Position numbers and translations under genes: made by a program. A stretch of DNA of 8,793 bases, from assembly GCA_025464925.1 (NCBI GenBank), contig JAODMS010000186.1:1-8793 (forward strand). Reading direction: 5' to 3'. This stretch comes from Arthrobacter sp. Its GTDB lineage: Bacteria; Actinomycetota; Actinomycetes; Actinomycetales; Micrococcaceae. The first letter of the stretch is position 1. The number at the start of each line of letters is the position of its first letter. The notes below the pieces were generated by a model. It searched no databases and was not told the origin of the DNA. It was given only the letters and a program-made list of their open reading frames with translations. Positions 1-7,800 of the stretch are shown in pieces.

Positions 1-105
1 CAGGGAGCTGGGCGGCGCTGCAGCGGTCCTCTTGTCGGCCCGCTTTTCCTTGATGGATTTGCCGGATTTCTTGGATGCTGCTTGACGGGGGGATTTGTCA
101 GCCAT
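1..105 (-). CDS. Small Lys/Arg-rich conserved hypothetical protein (N-terminal part, truncated by window edge)
   Basis: Thirty-five codons are open from an ATG at 105-103 to the left edge, with no stop. The start is supported by AGGAG about 6 bases upstream in the mRNA. The visible peptide begins MADKSPRQAASKKSGKSIKE and continues with a basic KEKRADKR stretch and then an Ala/Pro-rich stretch. It has no membrane segment or signal peptide and looks disordered and highly positive. From memory, actinobacteria carry short proteins (about 50-65 residues) with a similar SKKSGKSIKEKR core and no assigned function, so this is probably one of them. A nucleic-acid-binding role would be a guess from charge alone. 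The SD sits in the loop of a small possible stem (CGCT 109-112 with AGCG 118-121). A TANNNT box (TATCCT, 152-147 on the minus strand) could be its -10, but no clear -35 accompanies it. Confidence 0.7.
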   Translation of the reverse strand, partial: MADKSPRQAASKKSGKSIKEKRADKRTAAAPPSSL

Positions 106-218
106 GATCGCTCCTGTAGCGGAACCGGAGAGGTTCCTGACTTCGAAGGATACAGGTAGCGACCTAACGGCCCGGGAGGTCCGCCGGGCTGGGTTCCGGC
201 CATGGCCGTGCGGGGAAT
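106..218. other. Intergenic region between tRNA-Gly and the small basic gene
   Basis: No gene is seen here. It holds the leader of the downstream minus-strand gene. Two inverted repeats are visible: GGAACC at 121-126 with GGTTCC at 132-137 (6-bp stem, 5-base loop), and a perfect 12-base palindrome CGGCCATGGCCG around 198-209, just past the tRNA 3' end. Neither is followed by a T-run on the minus strand, so neither is a convincing intrinsic terminator for the tRNA. Confidence 0.4.
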
Positions 219-292
219 TGGAGCGGCTGACGGGAATCGAACCCGCGTATCAAGCTTGGGAAGCTAGCGCTCTACCATTGAGCTACAGCCGC
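219..292 (-). tRNA. tRNA-Gly (anticodon CCC)
   Basis: The reverse complement folds as a full cloverleaf of 74 nt. The acceptor stem GCGGCTG pairs with CAGCCGC. The D-stem GCTC/GAGC encloses the loop AATGGTA. The anticodon loop is TTCCCAA, giving CCC at positions 34-36, which reads GGG codons. The T-arm GCGGG-TTCGATT-CCCGT has one G-U pair. The discriminator base is T, and CCA is encoded at 221-219. In the anticodon stem (CTAGC with GCTTG) the second pair is U-U, so four of five pairs form. The gene reads toward the small basic protein gene, with about 110 bases between them. The 5' leader contains a short hairpin, GCGCT-GGAA-AGCGC (312-299 on the minus strand), just upstream of the mature 5' end. 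Confidence 0.96.
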
Positions 293-321
293 AATGCCGC
301 GCTTTCCAGCGCTGCGGAACC

Positions 322-327
322 AGCTTA
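322..327 (-). promoter_or_regulatory. Candidate -10 box of the tRNA-Gly promoter
   Basis: TAAGCT on the minus strand fits the actinobacterial TANNNT -10 pattern and would start a precursor with a leader of roughly 20-25 bases before the tRNA. No good -35 hexamer is seen at 16-18 bases upstream, so this rests on the -10 alone. Confidence 0.25.
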
Positions 328-483
328 CAACAGCCGGAGGGCTCTGCCGGACGCGGCGCGGCCCGGTCCGCGGAGCGCCAGGGTCGCCCTCGTCGTGTTC
401 TCCGTTCCGAGGATCACGAACAAGCAGGCACCGAAGGCCGGGCGCCGAAGCCGCGGAGCCCCATAACTCTTCGATAAAGGCGT

Positions 484-503
484 GCCCCGCATCAGCGCGG
501 GGC
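484..503 (+). terminator. GC-rich hairpin, possible weak terminator or leader structure
   Basis: GCCCCGC at 484-490 pairs perfectly with GCGGGGC at 497-503 around a 6-base loop, followed after about 10 bases by the short T-rich stretch TGTTTAT. No plus-strand gene ends just upstream, so a terminator role is doubtful. On the minus strand no gene ends here either. It could simply insulate the divergent tRNA and SRPBCC units, or be incidental in GC-rich DNA. Confidence 0.25.
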
Positions 504-590
504 GGGCCCTGCTGTTTATCCTGAAGGGGCTAGTTGCAGTCTCAGGGGAACGGTCTACTCCCAGCAGTCTCCCGCCGAGCAAGGAATTCC

Positions 591-1037
591 GTGGCATTTG
601 CAGAGTACGAGGTCCTCATTGAGCGCGATGCCATGACCGTGTACAACTTCCTGCTGGATGCCACGAATCTGCCGAGCTGGCGCGAGGGAGTCCGAAGCGT
701 CGAGCTGGCATCGGGTGCTGCAGGGGCGAAGGGCACCGTGTACCGGCAGACGCTTGCCGGGCCGGGCGGGCGCCCCCTGGCCGCGGATTTCGAGATCACC
801 GAGGCGCGGCCCGGCGCGGAGATCCAATACCAGGTCATCATCGGTCCGGCGCGGCAGCATGGGGGCTACTATCTGAGCACGGAGGGCCGGGGCACGCGCG
901 TCCGCTTCGCGCTGCAATACGAAAGCAAAGGGCTGCTGGGGCGCGTGAAGAACGTCTTCCGGAGCCGGCTAAGGGCCGAAGTCGGCCAGCTCGAGCGGCT
1001 CAAGACCGTGCTGGAAGATATGCCCGTGTCGGAATAG
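591..1037 (+). CDS. SRPBCC family protein (polyketide cyclase/dehydrase-like)
   Basis: A 148-residue protein with the START/Bet v1-like helix-grip fold. Residues 17-39 ([14 protein letters not shown] followed by REGVRSVEL) match the family's N-terminal pattern of a helix, then Asn-Leu-x-x-Trp and a Val-rich strand. The strands run to about residue 111. The C-terminal stretch 115-143 is a charged amphipathic helix that would close the hydrophobic pocket. The GTG at 591 is preferred over the upstream in-frame TTG at 534, because AAGGA lies about 5 bases before it and the added 19 residues look non-coding. Proteins of this family bind small hydrophobic ligands or lipids, and many have no known activity. 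No catalytic residue or ligand can be assigned here. It lies 28 bases before dcd on the same strand, but the neighbourhood gives no functional link. Confidence 0.85.
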   Translation: MAFAEYEVLIERDAMTVYNFLLDATNLPSWREGVRSVELASGAAGAKGTVYRQTLAGPGGRPLAADFEITEARPGAEIQYQVIIGPARQHGGYYLSTEGRGTRVRFALQYESKGLLGRVKNVFRSRLRAEVGQLERLKTVLEDMPVSE

Positions 1038-1052
1038 GCGCCTCACGTGCGG

Positions 1053-1058
1053 TATTTT
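1053..1058 (+). promoter_or_regulatory. Candidate -10 box of a leaderless dcd promoter
   Basis: TATTTT fits TANNNT and ends 7 bases before the dcd GTG at 1066, placing transcription start at or next to the start codon. No Shine-Dalgarno sequence is present between the SRPBCC stop and this GTG. The -35 region 17 bases upstream reads CGGAAT (1030-1035), which is not a TTGACA match. A similar CGGAAT sits 18 bases upstream of the umf1 -10 candidate. The box implies dcd can be transcribed independently of the SRPBCC gene. Confidence 0.45.
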
Positions 1059-1065
1059 TGATCCT

Positions 1066-1641
1066 GTGCTGATCTCTGACCGCGACATTCGTGCCGAAAT
1101 TGACTCCCAACGGATTGTCCTTGAGCCGTTCGACCCCGGCATGGTCCAGCCCTCGTCGGTGGACGTCAGGATCGACAAATTTTTCCGGCTCTTCGACAAT
1201 CACAAATACGCCCACATCGATCCGGCGGAGGACCAGCCCGAGCTCACCCGCCTTGTCGAGGTCGATAAAGGCGAGCCGTTCATCCTGCACCCGGGGGAGT
1301 TCGTCCTGGGCTCCACCTACGAGACCGTCACGCTTCCGGATGACATCGCCGCGCGCCTTGAAGGCAAGTCCTCGCTGGGTCGCCTCGGTCTGCTGACACA
1401 CTCGACGGCGGGCTTCATTGACCCCGGATTCTCGGGCCATGTCACCTTGGAACTGTCCAATATGGCTACTCTTCCGGTCAAGCTGTGGCCGGGCATGAAG
1501 ATCGGCCAGCTGTGCTTCTTCCGCCTCAGCTCCGCGGCGGAGTACCCCTATGGCTCTGGTGAATACGGCAACCGCTACCAGGGCCAGCGTGGCCCCACGG
1601 CCAGCCGCAGCCACCTGAACTTCCACCGCACGGAGCTCTAG
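1066..1641 (+). CDS. dcd: dCTP deaminase, probably bifunctional dCTP deaminase/dUTPase
   Basis: A 191-residue cytosolic enzyme of the trimeric Dcd/dUTPase fold. It deaminates dCTP; the actinobacterial (Mycobacterium tuberculosis) and Methanocaldococcus forms also remove pyrophosphate and yield dUMP for thymidylate synthesis. Visible landmarks are the N-terminal [20 protein letters not shown] (28-35), the nucleotide-binding [11 protein letters not shown] (100-110), [11 protein letters not shown] (114-124), the catalytic Glu129 in [16 protein letters not shown] (141-150), and the C-terminal [12 protein letters not shown] (171-182) that closes over the nucleotide. The sequence is very like my recollection of the M. 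tuberculosis enzyme, hence the bifunctional call. The GTG start matches the conserved N-terminus exactly. There is no ribosome binding site, so translation is probably leaderless. Its TAG stop overlaps the khtU stop on the opposite strand. Confidence 0.96.
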   Translation: MLISDRDIRAEIDSQRIVLEPFDPGMVQPSSVDVRIDKFFRLFDNHKYAHIDPAEDQPELTRLVEVDKGEPFILHPGEFVLGSTYETVTLPDDIAARLEGKSSLGRLGLLTHSTAGFIDPGFSGHVTLELSNMATLPVKLWPGMKIGQLCFFRLSSAAEYPYGSGEYGNRYQGQRGPTASRSHLNFHRTEL

Positions 1642-2834
1642 GCACCTCCGACGGTACCGACCGCCGCCCGCTTCGAGGGCCGGCGCAGCATGCCCACCAG
1701 CGGTTCCACGAAGCGGGCGGCCAGCGGGCCAATCACGGCCATGATCAGCACGTAGGCGGTAGCCAGCGCTGCCAACTCCTGGGATACCACTCCGGAGGCC
1801 ACGGCCAGTCCCGCAATTACGATGGAGAACTCGCCGCGGGCGATGAGGGTTGCTCCGGTGCGGAAGCGGCCTGGCAGGCCGATCCCGGCCCGCCTGGCCG
1901 CCCAGAATCCCGTGGCCATCTTGGTGGCTGCCGTCATGACGGCCAGCAGCAAACCCCAGCCAAGGACCGGTGGAATGGTGGCGGGGTCTGTGTTCAAACC
2001 GAAGACAACGAAAAAGATCGCGGCGAAGAGATCCCGCAATGGTTCAAGGACCTGGGTGGCGCTGTGGGCCGTCGCGCCGGAAATGGCGATGCCGAGCATG
2101 AAGGCCCCCACAGCCGCGGAGACCTGCATGGCGGAAGCCAGCCCGGCCACGAGCAGGGCGGCGCCCAGCAGGTTGAGGAGGAAGACCTCGGAGTTTTCGC
2201 TGTGCACAGCCTGGGACACACGATAGCCATGGCGCAGGGCGACGAACAGGACCACGGTGACGACAGCCAGGGAGATCCCCACTGTCGTAAGGCCCACCAG
2301 GAAGCTGACTCCGGCCAGCGTGGCGGTTAGGACGGGCAGGTAAACGGCCATGGCCAGGTCCTCGAAGACCAGGATGGACAGGATCACCGGGGTCTCACGG
2401 TTGCCGATCCGGCCTAGGTCGGTGATGACCTTCGCGGCGATCCCGGATGAGGAAATGTAGGTGACGCCGCCCATCACCATGGCCCCCACCACCCCCCAAC
2501 CCAGCATGACTGCTAGTCCGGCACCGGGGAGGAAGTTCAGCACCAGGTCAAGGACGCCGGCCTGCCAGGACCGCCGCAAGCCCGTCACAAGCTCGGTAGC
2601 CGTATATTCCAACCCGAGCATAAGCAGCAGGAGGATCACGCCGATCTCGCTGGAGAGGTGCGCGAACTCGTGCATACCTTCGAGCTTGACCAGGCCGCCG
2701 GCTCCGAAAAAGAGGCCGCCCACTAAATAGAGCGGGATGGGGGACATCCCGATCCGCCCGGCCAGCCTCGCCAGCAGGCCGAGGCAGAAGACGACGGCCC
2801 CCAGTTCGATGAGGGTCAGTGCGAGCGGATCCAT
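1638..2834 (-). CDS. khtU: K+/H+ antiporter membrane subunit, CPA2 family, KhtU-like
   Basis: A 398-residue integral membrane protein with about 12 hydrophobic segments and no cytoplasmic RCK domain of its own, which is the usual KhtU size (about 400) rather than that of KefB/C. CPA2 landmarks are LGLEY (73-77), the ISSSGI half-helix (127-132), FED (157-159) with the Glu-Asp ion-site pair, and ARGEFS (332-337). The stretch [17 protein letters not shown] resembles Bacillus subtilis KhtU as I recall it. It would exchange cytoplasmic K+ (possibly other monovalent cations) for H+. It follows khtT by 5 bases. No strong SD precedes the ATG, so translation is probably coupled to khtT. The C-terminus (about 383-398) is a short basic tail. 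Cation specificity cannot be read from the sequence. Confidence 0.9.
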   Translation of the reverse strand: MDPLALTLIELGAVVFCLGLLARLAGRIGMSPIPLYLVGGLFFGAGGLVKLEGMHEFAHLSSEIGVILLLLMLGLEYTATELVTGLRRSWQAGVLDLVLNFLPGAGLAVMLGWGVVGAMVMGGVTYISSSGIAAKVITDLGRIGNRETPVILSILVFEDLAMAVYLPVLTATLAGVSFLVGLTTVGISLAVVTVVLFVALRHGYRVSQAVHSENSEVFLLNLLGAALLVAGLASAMQVSAAVGAFMLGIAISGATAHSATQVLEPLRDLFAAIFFVVFGLNTDPATIPPVLGWGLLLAVMTAATKMATGFWAARRAGIGLPGRFRTGATLIARGEFSIVIAGLAVASGVVSQELAALATAYVLIMAVIGPLAARFVEPLVGMLRRPSKRAAVGTVGGA

Positions 2835-2839
2835 GCGGC

Positions 2840-3322
2840 TCAGCCGTTGCGGAGGATGCTGGCCGCTGAATCCAGGCCTTCTTGCGTTCCCACCGCAACG
2901 AGGAGATCACCGGGATGAAGGAGGACATCGGGCCCCGGGGAGGGGAGCACCTCGCCCTCCCGCATGATGGCCACGATCGAGACGCCGCTGCGCGTGCGGA
3001 TGCAGGCTTTGCCCATGGGCTGATTGTCGAAGGGGGAATCCGCACCGATGGAAAATTGGCGGGTGACGATTCCCGGGACCTCCCGGTGGGCTTCCGAGAG
3101 CTGCAGGGCCAGGTGCTGGCCGCCCAGCAGGTTGCACAGGGCCGCTGCCTCATCCGCGGTCAGCGGAATGGACGCCTGGCAGGTGTCCGGATCGTCCCAG
3201 GTCGAAACGATCAGTTCAATCTGGCCTTCACGGTACTCGACAACGCCGACCCGGCGCCCCGAGGCGGTCATGAAGTCCTTACGCCGGCCAAGGCCGGGAA
3301 GGTCTGTCTCATCCACGTTCAT
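2840..3322 (-). CDS. khtT: K+/H+ antiporter regulatory subunit with RCK_C (TrkA-C) domain, KhtT-like
   Basis: A 160-residue soluble protein in two parts. The N-terminal domain (1-70) starts MNVDETDLPGLGRR, like the ENDLPGIG opening of B. subtilis KhtT, and ends with DEAAALCNLLGG. The RCK_C domain (about 80-158) shows the typical SIVAIMREGEVLPSPGPD, then HPGDLLVAVGTQEGL. In B. subtilis KhtT this domain binds c-di-AMP, which activates the KhtU channel-like antiporter at the membrane. The same control here is inferred from homology. It precedes khtU in a two-gene unit. The ATG has only a weak SD; a TANNNT box (TAGGCT) ends 6 bases upstream, so a leaderless start is possible. It lies 39 bases after the umf1 stop, so read-through from umf1 is also possible. 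Confidence 0.88.
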   Translation of the reverse strand: MNVDETDLPGLGRRKDFMTASGRRVGVVEYREGQIELIVSTWDDPDTCQASIPLTADEAAALCNLLGGQHLALQLSEAHREVPGIVTRQFSIGADSPFDNQPMGKACIRTRSGVSIVAIMREGEVLPSPGPDVLLHPGDLLVAVGTQEGLDSAASILRNG

Positions 3323-3361
3323 GCCACCAGCCTAGTGCGCGGACCGGCTTTTCGGGTTGCC

Positions 3362-4765
3362 TCAGGCAGCCGGCACGACAGCGATTTCCGTCTTTCCCGG
3401 CGGCTTGACCGGCAGCAGGACCAGGAGCCCGGCCAGCAGCACGACCATGATGCCGAGGATGCCCCAGCGCTGGGCTTCGCCGGCCGGAACGAGCGGCGTG
3501 GCTACGGCGATGCAGACAGTGAACAGGGCCGGGGCGAGGAAGCTCACGGCCCGGCCCGTGGTGGCGTAGAGTCCGAACAGTTCCCCGGACTCGCCATGCG
3601 GGGCAAGGCGCGCGAGGTAGGCGCGCGAGGAGGACTGCGCCGGGCCCACGAAGAGGCACAGGAGCAAACCGAAAATCCAGAAGGTGGTGCTCCCCGCCCA
3701 GTCGGTGCCGAAGAAGACATAGCTGCCGTTACCGAGGACCAAGATGAAGGTGCCCGAGACCAGCAGGCCGATGAGCGACCCGATGATCACCGACTTCGGC
3801 CCGATCCGGTCATCCAGCAAGCCACCGGTGATGGCCCCGACGGCCGCCACGACGTTGCCGAAGATTGCGAAGAGGATGACTTCCTTCAGTTCGAAGCCAA
3901 AGGTGCCGGCCGCAATGATCCCACCGAACGTGAAGACAGCGGCCAGCCCGTCCCGAAAGATGGCGCTCGCGAGCAGGAAGAAGATGGTGTGCGGACTCGT
4001 CGCATAGATCGCCCGGATACGGCGCACCAGCAGGCCGTAGGAGGCCAGGAAACCGAGGGCCGCGCCCCGGCTGGCCCGGGGGAGTTCCGGCACGGCGAAC
4101 AGTACCGGCAGTGCGAAGATGGCGAACCAGAGGGCCGAGAACACGGCAACGAGACGGATGTTGAGGCTGTCGTCGGTTGACGCGCCAAACCAGTCGAAAC
4201 TCGGCTGGACGAACAGCTGGAGCACAATCAGCAGCGCCGCGATGCCGCCGAGATACCCCATGCCCCAGCCGAAGCCGCTGACTTTGCCGATGTTCGCTGG
4301 AGTGGAAATCTGCGCCAGCATGGCGTTGTAGTTCACCCCGGCGAATTCGAAGAACACGTTCCCCAGCGCAATGAGGGTCACACCGAGCAGCAGGAATTCC
4401 GGCCCCGGGAAAACAAAGAAGCAGAGGCCGGTCAGGAGTGCGACGGCGGCCGTATTGATGCCCAACCACAGCTTGCGCCGGCCGCCGGTGTCCGAGCGCT
4501 GTCCGATGACCGGCGCCAGCACGGCGATCGCCGCGCCGGCGGTGGCCAGTGCGCCGCCCAGAACCGCCGAGGCCTGGTCCTCGCCTCCGAATGCCTTGGA
4601 GGTCAAATACACGGTGAAAACGAAGGTGGTCATGACCGCGTTGAAGGCCGCGGACCCCCAGTCCCACGCGGCCCACGCCAGGACCCGGCCTTTGTTGGAC
4701 ACCTGGCTCCCGGTTTCCAGATCCGATGAGGCGCGCAGAGCCTCGGAGGCAGCGGCTGAGTTCAT
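3362..4765 (-). CDS. MFS transporter of the UMF1 / Atg22-like family
   Basis: A 467-residue, about 12-segment membrane transporter. The N-terminal WAAWDWGSAAFNAVMTTFVF (31-50) is the hallmark opening of the UMF1 family, whose fungal relative Atg22 exports amino acids from the vacuole. Also seen are an MFS loop 2-3 motif (GQRSDTGGRRK, 88-98), SGFGWGMGYLGG (163-174), GPAQSSSRAYLARLAP (374-389) and GESGELFGLYATTGR (391-405). Bacterial members have no agreed substrate. The ATG at 4765 is chosen because the frame upstream (about 87 codons) overlaps the mrp leader and reads as non-coding. There is no clear SD, but TACCAT ends 7 bases before the ATG, suggesting a leaderless transcript. The first 25 residues are a hydrophilic cytoplasmic leader. 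It is divergent from mrpA and lies upstream of khtTU in the same orientation. Confidence 0.88.
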   Translation of the reverse strand: MNSAAASEALRASSDLETGSQVSNKGRVLAWAAWDWGSAAFNAVMTTFVFTVYLTSKAFGGEDQASAVLGGALATAGAAIAVLAPVIGQRSDTGGRRKLWLGINTAAVALLTGLCFFVFPGPEFLLLGVTLIALGNVFFEFAGVNYNAMLAQISTPANIGKVSGFGWGMGYLGGIAALLIVLQLFVQPSFDWFGASTDDSLNIRLVAVFSALWFAIFALPVLFAVPELPRASRGAALGFLASYGLLVRRIRAIYATSPHTIFFLLASAIFRDGLAAVFTFGGIIAAGTFGFELKEVILFAIFGNVVAAVGAITGGLLDDRIGPKSVIIGSLIGLLVSGTFILVLGNGSYVFFGTDWAGSTTFWIFGLLLCLFVGPAQSSSRAYLARLAPHGESGELFGLYATTGRAVSFLAPALFTVCIAVATPLVPAGEAQRWGILGIMVVLLAGLLVLLPVKPPGKTEIAVVPAA

Positions 4766-4891
4766 AGCCTGAATGGTATCCGCCCGGATCAGGAGAATTC
4801 CGCACACTTGGTAAACTGGCCGCACCGAACCTAACGAATACCCGCCTGACCCAACTTGTTGACATCGAATCCTGACGTTGCGGAGATACCA
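4766..4891. promoter_or_regulatory. Divergent umf1/mrpA intergenic region
   Basis: These 126 bases must hold the umf1 promoter, and probably the mrp operon promoter. On the plus strand TAAACT (4812-4817) is the best TANNNT -10 candidate for mrp and would give a leader of about 65-70 bases. Its -35 region is not recognisable. The mrpA ribosome binding site is GGAG at 4882-4885. I see no strong inverted repeat that would mark an operator, nor a recognisable riboswitch. Confidence 0.45.
4773..4778 (-). promoter_or_regulatory. Candidate -10 box of a leaderless umf1 promoter
   Basis: On the minus strand TACCAT fits TANNNT and is followed by 7 bases and then the ATG of the UMF1 transporter. CGGAAT lies 18 bases upstream where a -35 would be, resembling the position before dcd but not the TTGACA consensus. 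Confidence 0.35.
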
Positions 4892-7800
4892 GTGACCACA
4901 GTCCTTGCCGTGCACTTTGCGGTGGCTGCCCTGGCGCCCTGTCTCTTCCGGAGGTTCGGCAGGAACGCGTTCTACGCCTTGGCCGCTGTTCCCGCCGGCT
5001 CGTTCATCTGGCTGATCCTGCAGCACGGCGTGGTCTATGGGCAGACAGGGACTGTGCGCGCCGGACCGTCAGAGGTGCTCCCGTGGATTCCGGAGCTGAA
5101 GCTCGAGCTCGCCTTCCGCATGGATCCCTTGGCCTGGGTCATGTCCCTCCTGGTCCTCGGAGTGGGCGCGCTGGTGCTGGTGTACTGCGCTGGATATTTC
5201 AAGGACAAGGACGAGCATCTGGGCGGCTTCGGCGCCCAGCTGCTGGCCTTCGCCGGCGCGATGTTCGGACTGGTCACCGCCGACGACCTGCTCCTGATGT
5301 TCATCTTCTGGGAACTGACCACGGTGCTTTCCTACTTGCTGATCGGCTATGCCCGGACCAGGCTGTCCGCCCGCCGCTCTGCACTCCAGGCGCTCGTGGT
5401 GACGACGGCCGGCGGACTGGCCATGCTCGTGGGGCTGATCATCCTCGGCGCCGCGGCCGGAACCTACCGGCTCTCGGCCATCCTGGAGCTGGCACCGGCG
5501 CTGGTCGCGGGGCCCGCCGGGGAAGCCGTGGGCATCGCCGTCGTCCTCATCCTGGTCGGTGCGATCACCAAGTCCGCCCTGGTCCCCTTCCACTTCTGGC
5601 TCCCCGGGGCCATGGCGGCACCCACCCCCGTGAGCGCCTACCTGCACGCCGCCGCAATGGTGAAGGCTGGCATCTACCTCGTGGCCCGGCTCGCTCCGGG
5701 GTTCGCGGAGACGGCGTACTGGCTGCCCATAGTCCTGGGCCTGGGCCTGGGCACCATGCTGGTGGGCGGCTACCGCGCGCTCCGGCAGACAGATATCAAG
5801 CTCATCCTGGCGTACGGCACCGTCAGCCAGCTCGGATTCCTGACCATGGTGGTGGGCCTCGGCACACCCGATGCGGCCCTCGCCGGCCTCGCCCTGCTCC
5901 TGGCGCACGGGCTCTTCAAGGCAACTCTCTTCCTCGTGGTGGGCATCATCGACCACCAGACGGGAACCCGCGACATCCGTGAGCTTTCCGGCGTCTACGG
6001 TTCGTCCCGGGCACTGGCCGTCGTGGCCGCGATCGGTGCCGCGTCGATGGCCGGCATCCCGCCGCTGGCCGGTTTCGTGGCGAAGGAATCGGTGTTCGAG
6101 GCGTTTGTCCGCTACGGCACCGGTTCCGTGGCCGGCCTGCTGCTCCTGGTAGGGCTGGTCCTGGGTTCGGTCCTGACCTTCGCCTACAGCGCCCGGTTCA
6201 TGTGGGGCGCCTTCACGGTGAAGCCCGGTGTCGCCACCACTCCGTTCGAGCCGATCAAACCGGGGTTCCTGGCCGGGCCCGCTCTCCTGAGCCTCCTGAC
6301 GATCCTCTACGGGTTGTGGCCTGGCCCCGTTGACGGCTGGATCCAGCCCTATGCGGCGCTCCTGGTGAACGACGGCGGCGACCCGGCCGCCGGGCACCTG
6401 GCGCTGTGGCACGGCTTCACACCGGCGCTGGGGCTGACCGCCGTCACCTTTGCGCTCGGCTGGGCCATGTTCCGCGGGCGCAACGCCGTGTCCCGGCTGC
6501 AGGGTCTGGTCCCCGGCTGGATCGACGGTGACCGCGGCTACCAGCTGACCATCGGGGCCCTCGACGACGTCGCTGTCTGGGTGACCGGGCGGACCCAGCG
6601 AGGGTCGCTGTTCTTCTACCTGTCTGTCATCCTCACCGTGGCCTTCGTGCTTCCGCTCACGGCGCTCATCCTGGCCGGCAAGCCCCTTCCCGGCGGCCTC
6701 TACTTCATCGACCCCGGCTCCCCGCTGCAGCTCGTGGCCGGCGCCGGGATCGTGATCGGGGCGCTGGCCGCCGTGCGGGCCGACAAGCGCTTCCTGGCCG
6801 TCCTGATGGTTTCCGTCACCGGCTACGGCATTGCCCTGATGTTCGCCCTGCAGGGCGCACCGGACCTCGCGCTGACCCAAATGCTGGTGGAGACGATCAT
6901 TCTGGTGGCGTTCGTCCTGGCCATGCGCAGCCTCCCCGCCGAGCTGAAGGACCGCACAGGCGGAAAGTACCGGGTGATCCGGGTGATCATCGGCCTTGCC
7001 TTCGGAGTCACGATGATCTTCGTTGCCATCTACGCGCTCGGCGCCCGGGTGGCCCTGCCGGTCTCGCTGGAGTTCCCGCGATTGGCCTACGAGGGCGGCG
7101 GCGGGCTGAACGCCGTCAACGTCACCCTGGTGGACATCCGGGCCTGGGACACCTTCGGCGAGATCTCCGTGCTGGCCCTGGCTGCCACCGGTGTCGCCAG
7201 CCTCATTTTCGTCCGCGGCCGCGGGGACGGCATCCGGGCATCCTCGACCGTGCCCGAGGGAACGGTGGGCCGCCGGCACGGGGTCAGCGCCAACACCCGC
7301 GACGACGCCGAGCTGGCCATGAGCCGCCGGTTCGCCGCCGCCACCCGCGACGCCTGGCTGGTGGCGGGCCGGACCATGGCGCCGGAACGCCGCTCGATCA
7401 TCTTCGAGGTCGTCACCCGGCTCCTCTTTCACTCCATGATCGTCTTCTCCATCTACCTGCTCCTGGCCGGGCACAACCTCCCCGGCGGAGGCTTCGCCGG
7501 AGGACTCACCGCCGGCCTTGCCCTGGCCATCCGCTACCTCGCCGGCGGCCGCTTCGAACTGCGCGAAGCCACTCCCGTCAGCGCCGGCGCCCTGCTCGGC
7601 ATCGGCCTCGCCACGGCGGCGGCCACAGGCGTGGCGCCGCTGCTGCTGGGCGGCCAGGTGTTCCAGAGTGCCATCGTGGAGCTGTGGCTGCCCGTCTTCG
7701 GCGACATCAAGTTCGTCACCTCGACAATTTTCGACATCGGCGTGTACATCGTCGTCGTCGGCCTCGTCCTGGACGTGCTCCGCAGCCTGGGGGCGGAAAT

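Larger units (their letters stand above)
293..590. other. Gene-free intergenic region between tRNA-Gly and the SRPBCC gene
   Basis: I see no gene here. The open frames across it lack a ribosome binding site and have compositions rich in Arg, Pro and Ala that look like GC-rich noise. It contains the tRNA leader and its possible promoter near 322-327, a GC-rich hairpin at 484-503, and a TANNNT box (TATCCT, 517-522) that could be the -10 of the SRPBCC gene with a leader of about 60 bases. Confidence 0.5.

Noticed and set aside
95..466. A 123-codon plus-strand open frame covering the tRNA region.
   Set aside because: It runs through the tRNA gene antisense and has no SD or domain.
2882..4180. 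A 432-codon plus-strand open frame across khtT and umf1.
   Set aside because: It has low-complexity charged composition, no ribosome binding site and no recognisable domain. The opposite-strand genes match known families along their whole length.
4859..4864. A perfect TTGACA in the mrpA leader, suggesting a -35 box.
   Set aside because: No TANNNT box lies 16-19 bases downstream; that position falls on the ribosome binding site and start codon. It is probably chance.
3810..4865. A 351-codon alternative minus-strand frame over umf1.
   Set aside because: It is Arg- and Gly-rich and off-frame to the UMF1 protein, whose motifs fix the true frame.
5735..5752. Three tandem copies of CTGGGC within mrpA.
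   Set aside because: It encodes an ordinary Leu-Gly membrane stretch and is too short to count as a repeat element.
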